Shown here: positions 8,021 to 15,406 of the stretch, piece by piece
Layout: every line of letters starts with the position of its first letter
Numbering within the stretch: the first letter of the stretch is position 1
NCBI RefSeq assembly: GCF_011751765.2
Contig: NZ_CP061169.1
Location: 620,001-684,000 of the forward strand
Direction of reading: 5' to 3'
Length of the DNA: 64,000 bases
DNA from: Paramicrobacterium chengjingii
Lineage (GTDB): Bacteria > Actinomycetota > Actinomycetes > Actinomycetales > Microbacteriaceae
Notes under the pieces: model-generated
The model's database searches: none
Seen by the model: only the letters and a program-made list of their open reading frames with translations
What the model was told of the DNA's origin: nothing
Position numbers and translations under genes: made by a program

Positions 8021-8772
8021 CCGTGACACCCACCGATTTTCTCGCCGAGGCGACAACGCGTCTCACGCAGCTGGCAGCGGATGCCGAAGCGGGAGGCCTT
8101 GACGACGCCATCGCGCTGATGGTCGACGCCATCAACGCGGGCGGAGTGGTGCAGGCGTTTGGAACCGGGCACTCTGAGGCGTTCGCCATGGAGATCGCCG
8201 GTCGCGCAGGGGGTCTCATTCCGACGAACAAGATCGCTTTGCGCGACGTCGCGCTGTACGGAAGCCGCAGTCCACAAGAACTCGTCGGCTCCGCACTTGA
8301 GCGCGAGACCTCCGTTGTCGACGAACTCTTCGACGTGTCGCTCACCGGTCCGAATGATGTCTTCATCATCGCGTCGAACTCGGGCGTCAACGGCTCTATC
8401 GTCGGCGTTGCCCTCAAGGCGAAGGAGCTCGGGCACCCCGTGATCGCGGTGACGAGCTTGCAGCACACCGCTGCTGTCGAGCCGAAGCACGCGAGCGGCA
8501 GTCGTCTCAGCGAAATCGCCGATGTGGTCATCGACAATCTTGCGCCGTACGGCGACGCGACACTCACGCTCAGCGAAGGTGTCAGCGCGGGCGCGATCTC
8601 GTCAATCACTGCAGCGTTCATCGCCCAGTTGCTGACGCTCGGCGTCGCCCAGAAACTCTCACAGTTGGGGGACGTTCCTCCGATGTACATCTCGGCAAAC
8701 ATCCCTGGAGGTGACGAGCACAACCATGCACTGGAGGATCTGTACCGCGATCGGATCCGCCGCAGCGCCTGA
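8017..8772 (+). CDS. SIS-domain phosphosugar-binding protein (UPF0309-type)
   Basis: 251 residues, a single SIS domain. VVQAFGTGHSEAFAMEIAGR supplies the phosphosugar-binding loop, FIIASNSGVNGSIVGVAL the second Ser-rich loop, and the C-terminal DVPPMYISANIPGGDEHN is typical of the UPF0309 or 'sugar isomerase domain-containing' group, which is distantly related to MurQ etherase and GmhA. It probably acts on an aminosugar phosphate made by the divergent kinase, as an isomerase or etherase. Coupled to the RpiR gene by a 4-base overlap; 81 bp separate it from the importer gene. Confidence 0.85.
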   Translation: MTVTPTDFLAEATTRLTQLAADAEAGGLDDAIALMVDAINAGGVVQAFGTGHSEAFAMEIAGRAGGLIPTNKIALRDVALYGSRSPQELVGSALERETSVVDELFDVSLTGPNDVFIIASNSGVNGSIVGVALKAKELGHPVIAVTSLQHTAAVEPKHASGSRLSEIADVVIDNLAPYGDATLTLSEGVSAGAISSITAAFIAQLLTLGVAQKLSQLGDVPPMYISANIPGGDEHNHALEDLYRDRIRRSA

Positions 8773-8853
8773 GCGCGCACTGCCGAGTCACAGCATACGT
8801 ATTCGGCACATCAGACCCCGAACCACCCGATAAATTGGAAGGCAGACACTACG

Positions 8854-10266
8854 ATGAACATCGAGAATGTCTCTGTAAATCGCAGGAACATCCTGCGGGG
8901 AGCGGTTGCAGCAGCGGTGCTGATCCCGTTCTCCACAACACTCGCCTCATGTGCAGCTGGAGGCGGCGGAGGAGGCGGAGGCGGCGCGAAAGGCGAGGTC
9001 TCAGCCGACAACCCGTTCGGCCTTGCTACTGACACGAAGATCGACGCCGTTGTCTTTGACGGCGGCTACGGCACTGACTATGCAGAGTTTGCCGCGAAGA
9101 TTCTCGAGAAGAATCACGAAGGCGTGACGGCAAAGGTCTCGGCATCGACGCAGATCGGCCAAGAACTGCAGCCCCGCTTCGTCGGTGGAAACCCACCGGA
9201 CCTCGTTGACAACTCCGGTGCAGGCAACATCGGCTTCAACACGATCCTCGACCAGCTCGAAGACCTCACCGACGTCATTGACGCGAATAACCTCGAGGGC
9301 GACAAAATCCGTGACACGCTCTATGGCGGCGTTATGGAGCCGGGCACCTTCGGGGACAAGTTCGCGGCTCTCAACTACGTGATGACCATTTATGGCCTGT
9401 GGTACTCGAAGAGCCTGTTCGACGAGAACGGCTGGGAGGCACCGACGACGTGGGCAGACCTCAAGGATCTCGGCGCCAAGGCGAAGGAGCAGGACAAATA
9501 CCTGTTTCTCTGGGGCAAGGAAGCAGCTACCTACTACCAGACGCTCGCCATCGGCTCCGCGATCAAGCAGGGCGGAGACGAGGTGCGTCTGGCTCTCGAG
9601 AATCTCGAGGATGGGTGCTGGTCGAAGCCCGCTGTGCAGGATGTCTTCAACGCCATGAAAGAAATCATTGACGCCGGCTACATCAAGCCCGGTGGTTCGG
9701 GAACCCAATTCACGCAGGCCCAGTCTCAGTGGAGCCTCGACCAGTCGGCGATCCTCTACCCCTCGGGTTCGTGGATTGAGAACGAGATGAAGGACCAGAC
9801 GAAGGATGGCTTCGACATGGTCGGTATCCCGGAGCCCAGCGTCGACGGCAACGGAAAGATGCCGGCCGAAGCGATCCACTCCGAAGCCGGTGAGCCGTTC
9901 ATCGTGCCATCGCAGGGCAAGAACGTTGCCGGCGGCAAGGAGCTTCTGCGCGTCATGCTCTCGAAGGAGTCGGCAACGAACTTCGCAAAGGAAAAGCTCG
10001 CTCCGCCAATCGTCAGTGGTGTCGTTCCAGAAGATGGATTCGGCTCGACGGCACTCGTGTCGCAGACGAATATGCTGGATGCTGCGGGAGAAAACGTCTT
10101 CACGTTCCGGTTCGTCAACCTGTACGGCATGAACCAGGATCAGCTACCTATCTGGAACTCGTTCCTCGACGGAAAGATGTCCGTTGGTGACCTGACGAAG
10201 AAGCTGCAGGGTCTCACCGACAACATTCGCAACGACGATTCCGTCGACAAGATTGAAGTCAAGTGA
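8854..10266 (+). CDS. ngcE: NgcE-like ABC transporter substrate-binding lipoprotein (GlcNAc/chitobiose type)
   Basis: 470 residues with a GGAAGG ribosome site. The N-terminus has a twin-arginine motif (VNRRNILRG), a hydrophobic stretch and a lipobox LASC (about residues 30-33), so it is probably Tat-exported and lipid-anchored. An unusual run of about nine glycines follows the lipid cysteine as a flexible tether. The mature part is an extracellular solute-binding protein family 1 fold. Overall sequence resembles the N-acetylglucosamine/diacetylchitobiose-binding protein NgcE of Streptomyces. The neighbouring kinase, SIS protein and RpiR regulator agree. The exact ligand is inferred. Stop overlaps the start of the permease gene (GTGA). 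Confidence 0.85.
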   Translation: MNIENVSVNRRNILRGAVAAAVLIPFSTTLASCAAGGGGGGGGGAKGEVSADNPFGLATDTKIDAVVFDGGYGTDYAEFAAKILEKNHEGVTAKVSASTQIGQELQPRFVGGNPPDLVDNSGAGNIGFNTILDQLEDLTDVIDANNLEGDKIRDTLYGGVMEPGTFGDKFAALNYVMTIYGLWYSKSLFDENGWEAPTTWADLKDLGAKAKEQDKYLFLWGKEAATYYQTLAIGSAIKQGGDEVRLALENLEDGCWSKPAVQDVFNAMKEIIDAGYIKPGGSGTQFTQAQSQWSLDQSAILYPSGSWIENEMKDQTKDGFDMVGIPEPSVDGNGKMPAEAIHSEAGEPFIVPSQGKNVAGGKELLRVMLSKESATNFAKEKLAPPIVSGVVPEDGFGSTALVSQTNMLDAAGENVFTFRFVNLYGMNQDQLPIWNSFLDGKMSVGDLTKKLQGLTDNIRNDDSVDKIEVK

Positions 10267-11285
10267 CCGCGGCCGGTGCTGACCCAGGGCGCGCGCTAGC
10301 CGCGACCATGGGCCCTTCGGGGAGCCTCATTCAGAAGGCTCCCCGAAGGCGCCGGCGTAAGCTCACGTTCGATTACGTGAGCTTCATGGCCGTCTTTCTC
10401 GGACTGCCGCTGGCGATTTTCCTGATCTTCGTGATCTCTCCCTTCGCCCAGGCCGTCTACTATTCGCTGACCGACTGGACAGGCTTTTCACCCGAGATGA
10501 ATTTCATCGGGATCGACAACTACGTCAAGTTGTTCCAGAACTCGACGTTCATCACGTCGATGGGCAACAACATCCTGCTCGCCATCATCGTGCCGCTCGT
10601 CACATTGTCGATCGCTCTGCTATTCGCAACGCTCATCACGGTTGGTGGCCCAAGCCACGGTCAGGTGAGGGGCCTTGGTGCGTCGAGCTTCTACCGCGTC
10701 GTCTCGTTCTTTCCCTACGTGATCCCCGCGATCGTCATCGGCATCCTCTGGGCCCAGATCTACACGCCTTCAGGCTTGCTCAACGGCATCCTGACCTCAC
10801 TCGGGATCGACTCGGCAGAAGGCTTCGCGTGGCTCGGTGACGAGCGCACGGCCATCTGGGCGACGATCTTCGTGATCGTCTGGGGGTTCGTCGGCTTCTA
10901 CATGGTGCTCTTCATTGCGGCGATTAAGGGCATTCCCGCCGAGACGTTCGAAGCAGTGCGCATCGACGGTGCCGGGCGCTTCCGCACGGCGATCTCGATC
11001 ACGATCCCGTTGATTCGCGACAACATCCAGACGGCATACATTTACGTCGGCATTATGGCGCTCGACGCCTTCGTCTATATGGCGGCGCTCAACCCGTTTG
11101 GCGGCCCGAGCAACACGACGCTCGTTATGTCGCAGTACCTGTTCCGCACGGCATTCACCAAAGGTCAGTTCGGTCAGGCGAGCGCTATGGGAGTTGTGCT
11201 CGCCGTGATCACTCTGCTGTTCGCCGCTGCGGTCTTCACGGTGAACCGTTTGACCGGGGGCAAAGACGACGGAGGTCGCTCATGA
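10263..11285 (+). CDS. ngcF: Sugar ABC transporter permease (NgcF-like)
   Basis: 340 residues. GTG start within GTGA overlapping the binding-protein stop. Basic N-terminus with an RRRRK cluster (about residues 28-32) followed by six predicted membrane helices, starting with FMAVFLGLPLAIFLIFVISP. The EAA loop that docks onto the ATPase is visible as ETFEAVRIDGAGRFRTAISI (about residues 224-243). MalF-type CUT1 permease. No ATP-binding gene lies in this operon, so a shared MsiK-type ATPase encoded elsewhere is expected, as known for Streptomyces chitobiose and cellobiose importers. Confidence 0.88.
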   Translation: MTAAGADPGRALAATMGPSGSLIQKAPRRRRRKLTFDYVSFMAVFLGLPLAIFLIFVISPFAQAVYYSLTDWTGFSPEMNFIGIDNYVKLFQNSTFITSMGNNILLAIIVPLVTLSIALLFATLITVGGPSHGQVRGLGASSFYRVVSFFPYVIPAIVIGILWAQIYTPSGLLNGILTSLGIDSAEGFAWLGDERTAIWATIFVIVWGFVGFYMVLFIAAIKGIPAETFEAVRIDGAGRFRTAISITIPLIRDNIQTAYIYVGIMALDAFVYMAALNPFGGPSNTTLVMSQYLFRTAFTKGQFGQASAMGVVLAVITLLFAAAVFTVNRLTGGKDDGGRS

Positions 11286-12187
11286 GCAACGAGACAGTTC
11301 AAATGGTCGGAGTTGAACCTGAAATCGCGCAGCGTCCAACGCGCAGGGTGAAAACGTCGGGAAGCGACAAGACCGTCGGAAGCATCTCGCACGCGATGCT
11401 GATTCTGTGGTCGGCGGTCGTCGTCCTTCCGCTGTTGTGGACATTCATGTCGTCGTTCAAGACGACGAAGGAGATCTTCGCGTCGCCCTTCGGGCTGCCG
11501 GCGACATGGGATCTGACCAACTACCTCTCTGCATGGAACCAGTACAGCTTCGGCCGGATGTTTGTCAATACCGTGATTGTCGTGGGATTCGCACTCGTGC
11601 TCGTCATGGTGCTCGGTGCAATGTGCGCGTACGTGCTCGCGAGATTCGCGTTTCCCGGCAGCCGAGCCATCTACTATCTGATGCTCGCCGGTCTGATGTT
11701 TCCCGTGTTCCTCGCGATTGTTCCGCTGTTTTTCATCCTGCGCAATATGGGGCTGCTGAATACGCTGCCTGGATTGATCATTACGTACGTGGCGTTTGCT
11801 TTGCCTTTCACCGTCTTCTTCCTGTTCGCGTTCTTCAAGACGCTGCCGGATGAGATTCAAGAGGCCGCATACGTTGATGGTGCGAGCGAATGGCGCACAT
11901 TCTTCCAGGTGATGCTGCCGATGGCGAAGCCAGGCATGGCGTCCGTGGCGATCTTCAACTTTCTCGGATTGTGGAATCAGTTCATTCTGCCGATCGCGTT
12001 GAACACTGACCAGAGCAACTACGTGCTCTCGCAAGGTATGGCTGCCTTCGCGTCGTCGGCCGGTTACGCCGTCAACTTCGGAGCGTTGTTCGCTGCGGTC
12101 ATTATTACCGTCGTCCCCGTGCTGATCATCTACGTGATCTTCCAGCGTCAGCTGCAGGGGTCCGTATCGCAGGGCACGATGAAGTAA
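11282..12187 (+). CDS. ngcG: Carbohydrate ABC transporter permease (NgcG-like)
   Basis: 301 residues, MalG-type CUT1 permease. ATGA overlap with the previous permease. Six membrane helices starting at about residue 38 (HAMLILWSAVVVLPLLWTFM), a FPGSRAIYYL segment and the EAA loop EIQEAAYVDGASEWRTFFQV (about residues 196-215). Forms the heteromeric membrane channel with the upstream permease. Last gene of the operon; a 12-bp-stem terminator follows 14 bases after the TAA. Confidence 0.9.
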   Translation: MSNETVQMVGVEPEIAQRPTRRVKTSGSDKTVGSISHAMLILWSAVVVLPLLWTFMSSFKTTKEIFASPFGLPATWDLTNYLSAWNQYSFGRMFVNTVIVVGFALVLVMVLGAMCAYVLARFAFPGSRAIYYLMLAGLMFPVFLAIVPLFFILRNMGLLNTLPGLIITYVAFALPFTVFFLFAFFKTLPDEIQEAAYVDGASEWRTFFQVMLPMAKPGMASVAIFNFLGLWNQFILPIALNTDQSNYVLSQGMAAFASSAGYAVNFGALFAAVIITVVPVLIIYVIFQRQLQGSVSQGTMK

Positions 12188-12200
12188 CAACCAGTTCTCA

Positions 12201-12239
12201 ACGGCGCATCCGGCTCGATTCCCGGGGCGGATGCGCCGT
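12201..12239 (+). terminator. Hairpin terminator after the amino-sugar importer operon
   Basis: Perfect 12-bp inverted repeat ACGGCGCATCCG (12201-12212) and its complement (12228-12239) around a 15-base loop. It is followed by TTCG rather than a long T-run, which is usual for intrinsic terminators in high-GC actinobacteria. Confidence 0.7.
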
Positions 12240-12261
12240 TCGTGCGAGGTAGAGGGCCGCG

Positions 12262-12511
12262 TCACTGAGAGACGGGCCCAGGTAGCGCCAGAGCACAGCG
12301 ATGAACGATCTTGGCTTGTGCCGCGATTGTCAGGGCAACAACAATCAGTACCTCAGCGAACGTGAAACCACAGCTGACTCCGGAAACGACGGCACAGATG
12401 CCTGTCCCAATTTTGACGACTGTCACTCCGGGCGATTCCCATCTTCGGATAAGGCTGCAGACGACCCACGTAGATCATCGCGATCGTTGACGAGGTATTT
12501 GTGCCGCTCAT
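12262..12511 (-). pseudogene. Possible remnant of a membrane-protein gene, broken by frameshifts
   Basis: The 485-bp gap between the importer operon and the hydrolase has no intact gene. On the minus strand, frame pieces join into a hydrophobic-looking product: ATG at 12509-12511 opens a 52-codon frame (STIAMIYVGRL near its start) to a stop at 12353. A second frame gives ICAVVSGVSCGFTFAEVLIV then VALTIAAQAK to a stop at 12262. A third frame continues with LGPSLSDAALYLAR to 12198, through the terminator. Switching between three frames with protein-like composition suggests a decayed C-terminus of a transporter or similar protein. No family is assigned; low confidence. Confidence 0.25.
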
Positions 12512-12557
12512 CTTCGCCAGGTAGGCGCTGATACGCTAGGACGTCCGTGCCGGAATC

Positions 12558-12672
12558 AGAGGAGGTGTTACCCGTGAACAAATTGACGTTGGTGCTCCTC
12601 CGAGGAGTCACGGTCGGGCGATAGGTCGTCCGGGAGTGCCGCATATTTACAGCACTCCCGAAAGGTACGACC
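12558..12672 (+). promoter_or_regulatory. Attenuator-like 5' leader of the alpha/beta hydrolase gene
   Basis: Four elements in order. First, a strong ribosome site AGAGGAGGT (12558-12566). Second, a 16-codon leader ORF (12574-12624) that itself contains the anti-ribosome-site CTCCTCC (12595-12601) directly followed by GAGGAG (12602-12607), so three mutually exclusive pairings are possible. Third, a hairpin with a 9-bp perfect stem CGGGAGTGC (12631-12639) / 12652-12660. Fourth, an outer 6-bp helix GGTCGT (12624-12629) / ACGACC (12667-12672) that closes immediately before the hydrolase ATG and leaves its AAAGG site (12661-12665) in an internal loop. The outer helix begins at the leader stop codon. 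This is the geometry of ribosome-stalling translational attenuation. Confidence 0.55.
12574..12624 (+). CDS. Putative 16-residue leader peptide
   Basis: GTG at 12574 lies 7 bases after AGAGGAGGT, an almost perfect anti-16S match. The frame encodes MNKLTLVLLRGVTVGR and stops at TAG (12622-12624). A ribosome stalled near its 3' end would free or mask the downstream hairpin that encloses the hydrolase start. No known leader family is recognised with certainty. Confidence 0.5.
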   Translation: MNKLTLVLLRGVTVGR

Positions 12673-13428
12673 ATGCACTTTATCTCTGAACAGTTTCTCG
12701 ACGAGGGCATCACCGAGCGTGAGTTCACTCTCGGTGATTTTTCCGGTATCTTGTGGACGCCAGCGGCAGCGTCCTCGTCTACGCCAGTTCCACTCATTCT
12801 GATTGGCCAGCCCGGCGGATTTGGGATCAGGCGGATGTATCCCCGTCTGGTTGCACGAGCGCTCAGCGCCGCAGCGCACGGCTTCGCTGCGATCTCCATA
12901 GAGCTGCCCGGGGCGGGCACTCGCACCCCGCTGCCCGATGTGGAGCAGGCTCGAGCAGACCTCAGCCGCGCAGTCTCCGCCGGCGACCAGCCCGGAGCGG
13001 ACGTTATCGACCGTTTGATCCTTTCGCTCGTCGATCAGGCGGTGCCCGAGTGGCAGATCACCCTCGACGAGGTCCTCGACCGCCCTGAGATCGGCGAGAA
13101 GGTCGGATACTCGGGCGGAGTGATCGCGATTGGCACACGCCTCGCCGCGATCGACTCACGTATCGCGGCAGCCGGACTCTTCGCTGGCAGTTACGTGCCG
13201 CGCGCCACAATCGAAGAGGCGCGCCAGATCACCATCCCGCTGCACGTTCTCCTCCAGTGGGATGACGAGGGGAATGACCGAGGAATGGCTCTCGATCTCT
13301 TCGATGCCTTCGCATCGACCGAGAAGACGCTCTGCGCCAACATGGGTGGCCACACGGGCGTCCCGCACTTTGCGGGTGAGGATGCCGCTCGCTTCTTCGC
13401 ACGCCATCTGGGCTCAAGTGTTGGCTGA
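12673..13428 (+). CDS. Alpha/beta hydrolase (dienelactone-hydrolase-like)
   Basis: 251 residues. Start fixed by the hairpin/ribosome-site arrangement just upstream (AAAGG at 12661-12665). The N-terminal region has ILIGQPGGFG as the likely oxyanion-hole loop. The nucleophile elbow is VGYSGGVIAIG (GXSXG form). The acid is likely in LLQWDDEGND and the catalytic histidine in GGHTGVP near the C-terminus, giving a complete Ser-Asp-His triad. Actinobacterial relatives normally read GYWGVSLGG at the elbow, so this copy is somewhat divergent. No signal peptide: cytoplasmic. The substrate is unknown. Its attenuator-like leader resembles that of inducible antibiotic-resistance genes, so an antibiotic ester or lactone is one possibility to test. 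Confidence 0.8.
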   Translation: MHFISEQFLDEGITEREFTLGDFSGILWTPAAASSSTPVPLILIGQPGGFGIRRMYPRLVARALSAAAHGFAAISIELPGAGTRTPLPDVEQARADLSRAVSAGDQPGADVIDRLILSLVDQAVPEWQITLDEVLDRPEIGEKVGYSGGVIAIGTRLAAIDSRIAAAGLFAGSYVPRATIEEARQITIPLHVLLQWDDEGNDRGMALDLFDAFASTEKTLCANMGGHTGVPHFAGEDAARFFARHLGSSVG

Positions 13429-13451
13429 GAGGATGCCGGTTCGGTGAGGAA

Positions 13452-13484
13452 TTGCTCTAACTCCGAACGTGACGTTCAGAGCAA
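13452..13484. terminator. Probable bidirectional terminator between convergent genes
   Basis: Outer arms TTGCTCT (13452-13458) and AGAGCAA (13478-13484) enclose a second dyad GAAC-GTGAC-GTTC (13465-13477). It sits between the stops of the hydrolase (plus) and the ABC permease (minus). Confidence 0.5.
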
Positions 13485-13516
13485 GAGGGCGTCAACAACG
13501 TCGTGGTCTCCTACAG

Positions 13517-14449
13517 CTAGCTCTTCACCGATCCGCTCATGAGGCCGCCGATGAAGTACTTGCCGAGAATGATGTAGACGAGCAGGGTCGGGAACGATGC
13601 AATGAGCGCACCGGCCATCGCCGCGCCGTAGTTGGCAAGTTGAGCTCCCTGCGCGAGGTTGTTAAGTGCGAGTGACACAGGGCCGCCTTGAACGTCGGTC
13701 AGGAACAAGGCGAACAGGTAGTCGTTCCACGCGCTCGTGAACTGCCAGATGATTGTCACGACGAAGCCGGGCAGCGACAGCGGCAGAATGATCGAGGCGT
13801 AGCTGCGCAGCATCCCCGCCCCGTCCATGCGCGAGGCCTCCATGAGCTCGATCGGAACCCCCTCGTAATAGTTGCGGAAAATGAGCGTGCAGATCGGCAG
13901 GCCGTAGATGACGTGCACGATCAGCAGCGTCGAAATGTTGCTCGGCAGTCCGAGTTCTGTCTTCATCTGGACGAGGGGCGTCAGCACTGCTTGGTAGGGA
14001 ATGAACATGCCGAACAGGATCAGCGTGAAGACAAGACTCGCGTGCGGAAAGCGCCAGCGCGACAACACAAAGCCGTTCATGGAGCCGAGCATTGCCGCGA
14101 TTAGCGCGGCGGGTATCGCAAGGAGGAAGGTGCGCCCGAGCGCCGGGGCAAGAGCGTCCCACGCTGTCACCCAGTTGTCGAATCCGGTCGGCCCGCCGTT
14201 GACAGACTCCCAGGGCCAGTGGAGGGGGAGACCCCACGACGATTCCGGGTTGACGTCGGCGGGTGGCTTGAAGCTTGTGACAAGCAGCACGTAGACCGGC
14301 ATGAGCACGATGATGACGAAGAACAGCAGAAGTGCGTACTTGGCCGTGCGGCCGAGAACAAACTTGGGCCCTTTGCCCGTCGGGGCTGCGCCCGTTGAGG
14401 ACTTCTGTGCAACTCCGCTCGAGAGGTCGGTCTGGGTTACCTCGCTCAT
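13517..14449 (-). CDS. Carbohydrate ABC transporter permease (MalG type)
   Basis: 310 residues from the ATG at 14447-14449, chosen because it overlaps the upstream permease stop (ATGA) and gives a normal family length; a longer in-frame reading from 14728 lies inside the neighbouring gene. N-terminal soluble tail of about 35 residues, then six membrane helices starting at YALLLFFVIIVLMPVYVLLV. The EAA loop appears as VPIELMEASRMDGAGMLRSY. It pairs with the permease upstream to form a CUT1 channel, again without an ATPase gene nearby. Located next to xylB/xylA, so pentose or xylo-oligosaccharide uptake is plausible. Confidence 0.9.
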   Translation of the reverse strand: MSEVTQTDLSSGVAQKSSTGAAPTGKGPKFVLGRTAKYALLLFFVIIVLMPVYVLLVTSFKPPADVNPESSWGLPLHWPWESVNGGPTGFDNWVTAWDALAPALGRTFLLAIPAALIAAMLGSMNGFVLSRWRFPHASLVFTLILFGMFIPYQAVLTPLVQMKTELGLPSNISTLLIVHVIYGLPICTLIFRNYYEGVPIELMEASRMDGAGMLRSYASIILPLSLPGFVVTIIWQFTSAWNDYLFALFLTDVQGGPVSLALNNLAQGAQLANYGAAMAGALIASFPTLLVYIILGKYFIGGLMSGSVKS

Positions 14450-15357
14450 GACGACCTCTTCTCTTCTCGCATCGTATGAATCAGGTACGGAATGATGAAC
14501 AGTGATGCGATGACCAGCAGCACCGTCGCGATAGCCGAGGCCTTCGCGTAATCGTTGGACGTCAACGCCACCCACATGTATGTGGCAGGAACCTCTGTCT
14601 GGTAGATCGCCTTCGTCACGGCCATGATGAGGTCGAAGACCTTCAATGACATGTGGCTGACGATGATGAGCGCCGACAGCGCAATGGGGCTGAGCTGCGG
14701 GAAGATCACGTGACGGTACAGCTTCCACTCGCTTGCGCCGTCCATGCGTGCTGCCTCGCGGAGCTCGTCAGGGATTCCGCGGAAGCCGGCGAGGAACAGA
14801 GCCATGATGTACCCAGACAGCTGCCAGATCGCGGGCATCGCGATCGCCGCCATGCCCCAGATCGGTTCGTTCCACCAGGAGTTCTGCAAGAAATCAAGAC
14901 CGAAGGTCTGCAGCATCCTGTTGAGCCCAGACGCTCTATCGCCCTCCGCGCTGTTGAGCAGCCACCGCCAGACGACACCGGAGGCGACGAACGAGACGGC
15001 CATCGGGAAGAGATATACCGAGCGGAACACGCCCTCGGCCTTGACGCCTTTGTCGAGCAGCCAGGCCCAGATGAAGCCGAAGATCATCGTGCCAGCGATG
15101 AAGACGACGGTGAACACAACAAGGTTCAGGAGCGAGTGAAGAAACCGGCCCTCAGTGAGCAGTGTGATGTAGTTCTGGAAGCCGACGAACGCCCCTTCTG
15201 CTGCGAGGGAATGGCGGTCGGTCATTGACGTCTGGATGTTCGCGATGATCAGTCCGTAGACGAAGATCGCGACAAGAATGAGGCTTGGCGTCAGCAGCAG
15301 TACTGGCGGACCCCAATTGCGTATGCCTTTGCGCACGGTTGTTCGTTCTCCTCGCAT
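14446..15357 (-). CDS. Sugar ABC transporter permease (MalF type)
   Basis: 303 residues, six predicted membrane helices beginning at VLLLTPSLILVAIFVYGLII. EAA loop IPDELREAARMDGASEWKLY. RBS/start region is compatible with ATG at 15355-15357. Second gene of the operon binding protein - MalF - MalG; 49 bp follow the binding-protein stop. Basic C-terminus (HTMREEKRSS). Part of the LacI-controlled importer whose promoter is at 16728-16756. Confidence 0.9.
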   Translation of the reverse strand: MRGERTTVRKGIRNWGPPVLLLTPSLILVAIFVYGLIIANIQTSMTDRHSLAAEGAFVGFQNYITLLTEGRFLHSLLNLVVFTVVFIAGTMIFGFIWAWLLDKGVKAEGVFRSVYLFPMAVSFVASGVVWRWLLNSAEGDRASGLNRMLQTFGLDFLQNSWWNEPIWGMAAIAMPAIWQLSGYIMALFLAGFRGIPDELREAARMDGASEWKLYRHVIFPQLSPIALSALIIVSHMSLKVFDLIMAVTKAIYQTEVPATYMWVALTSNDYAKASAIATVLLVIASLFIIPYLIHTMREEKRSS

Positions 15358-15406
15358 TCCGCGGGCCCGGCTGCGTCACGCAACCGGGCCCCATGGATCA
15401 GATTGT

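Noticed and set aside
12301..12531. 76-codon plus-strand frame between the importer and hydrolase
   Set aside because: Low-complexity polar sequence without a start signal; the opposite strand looks more protein-like (remnant).
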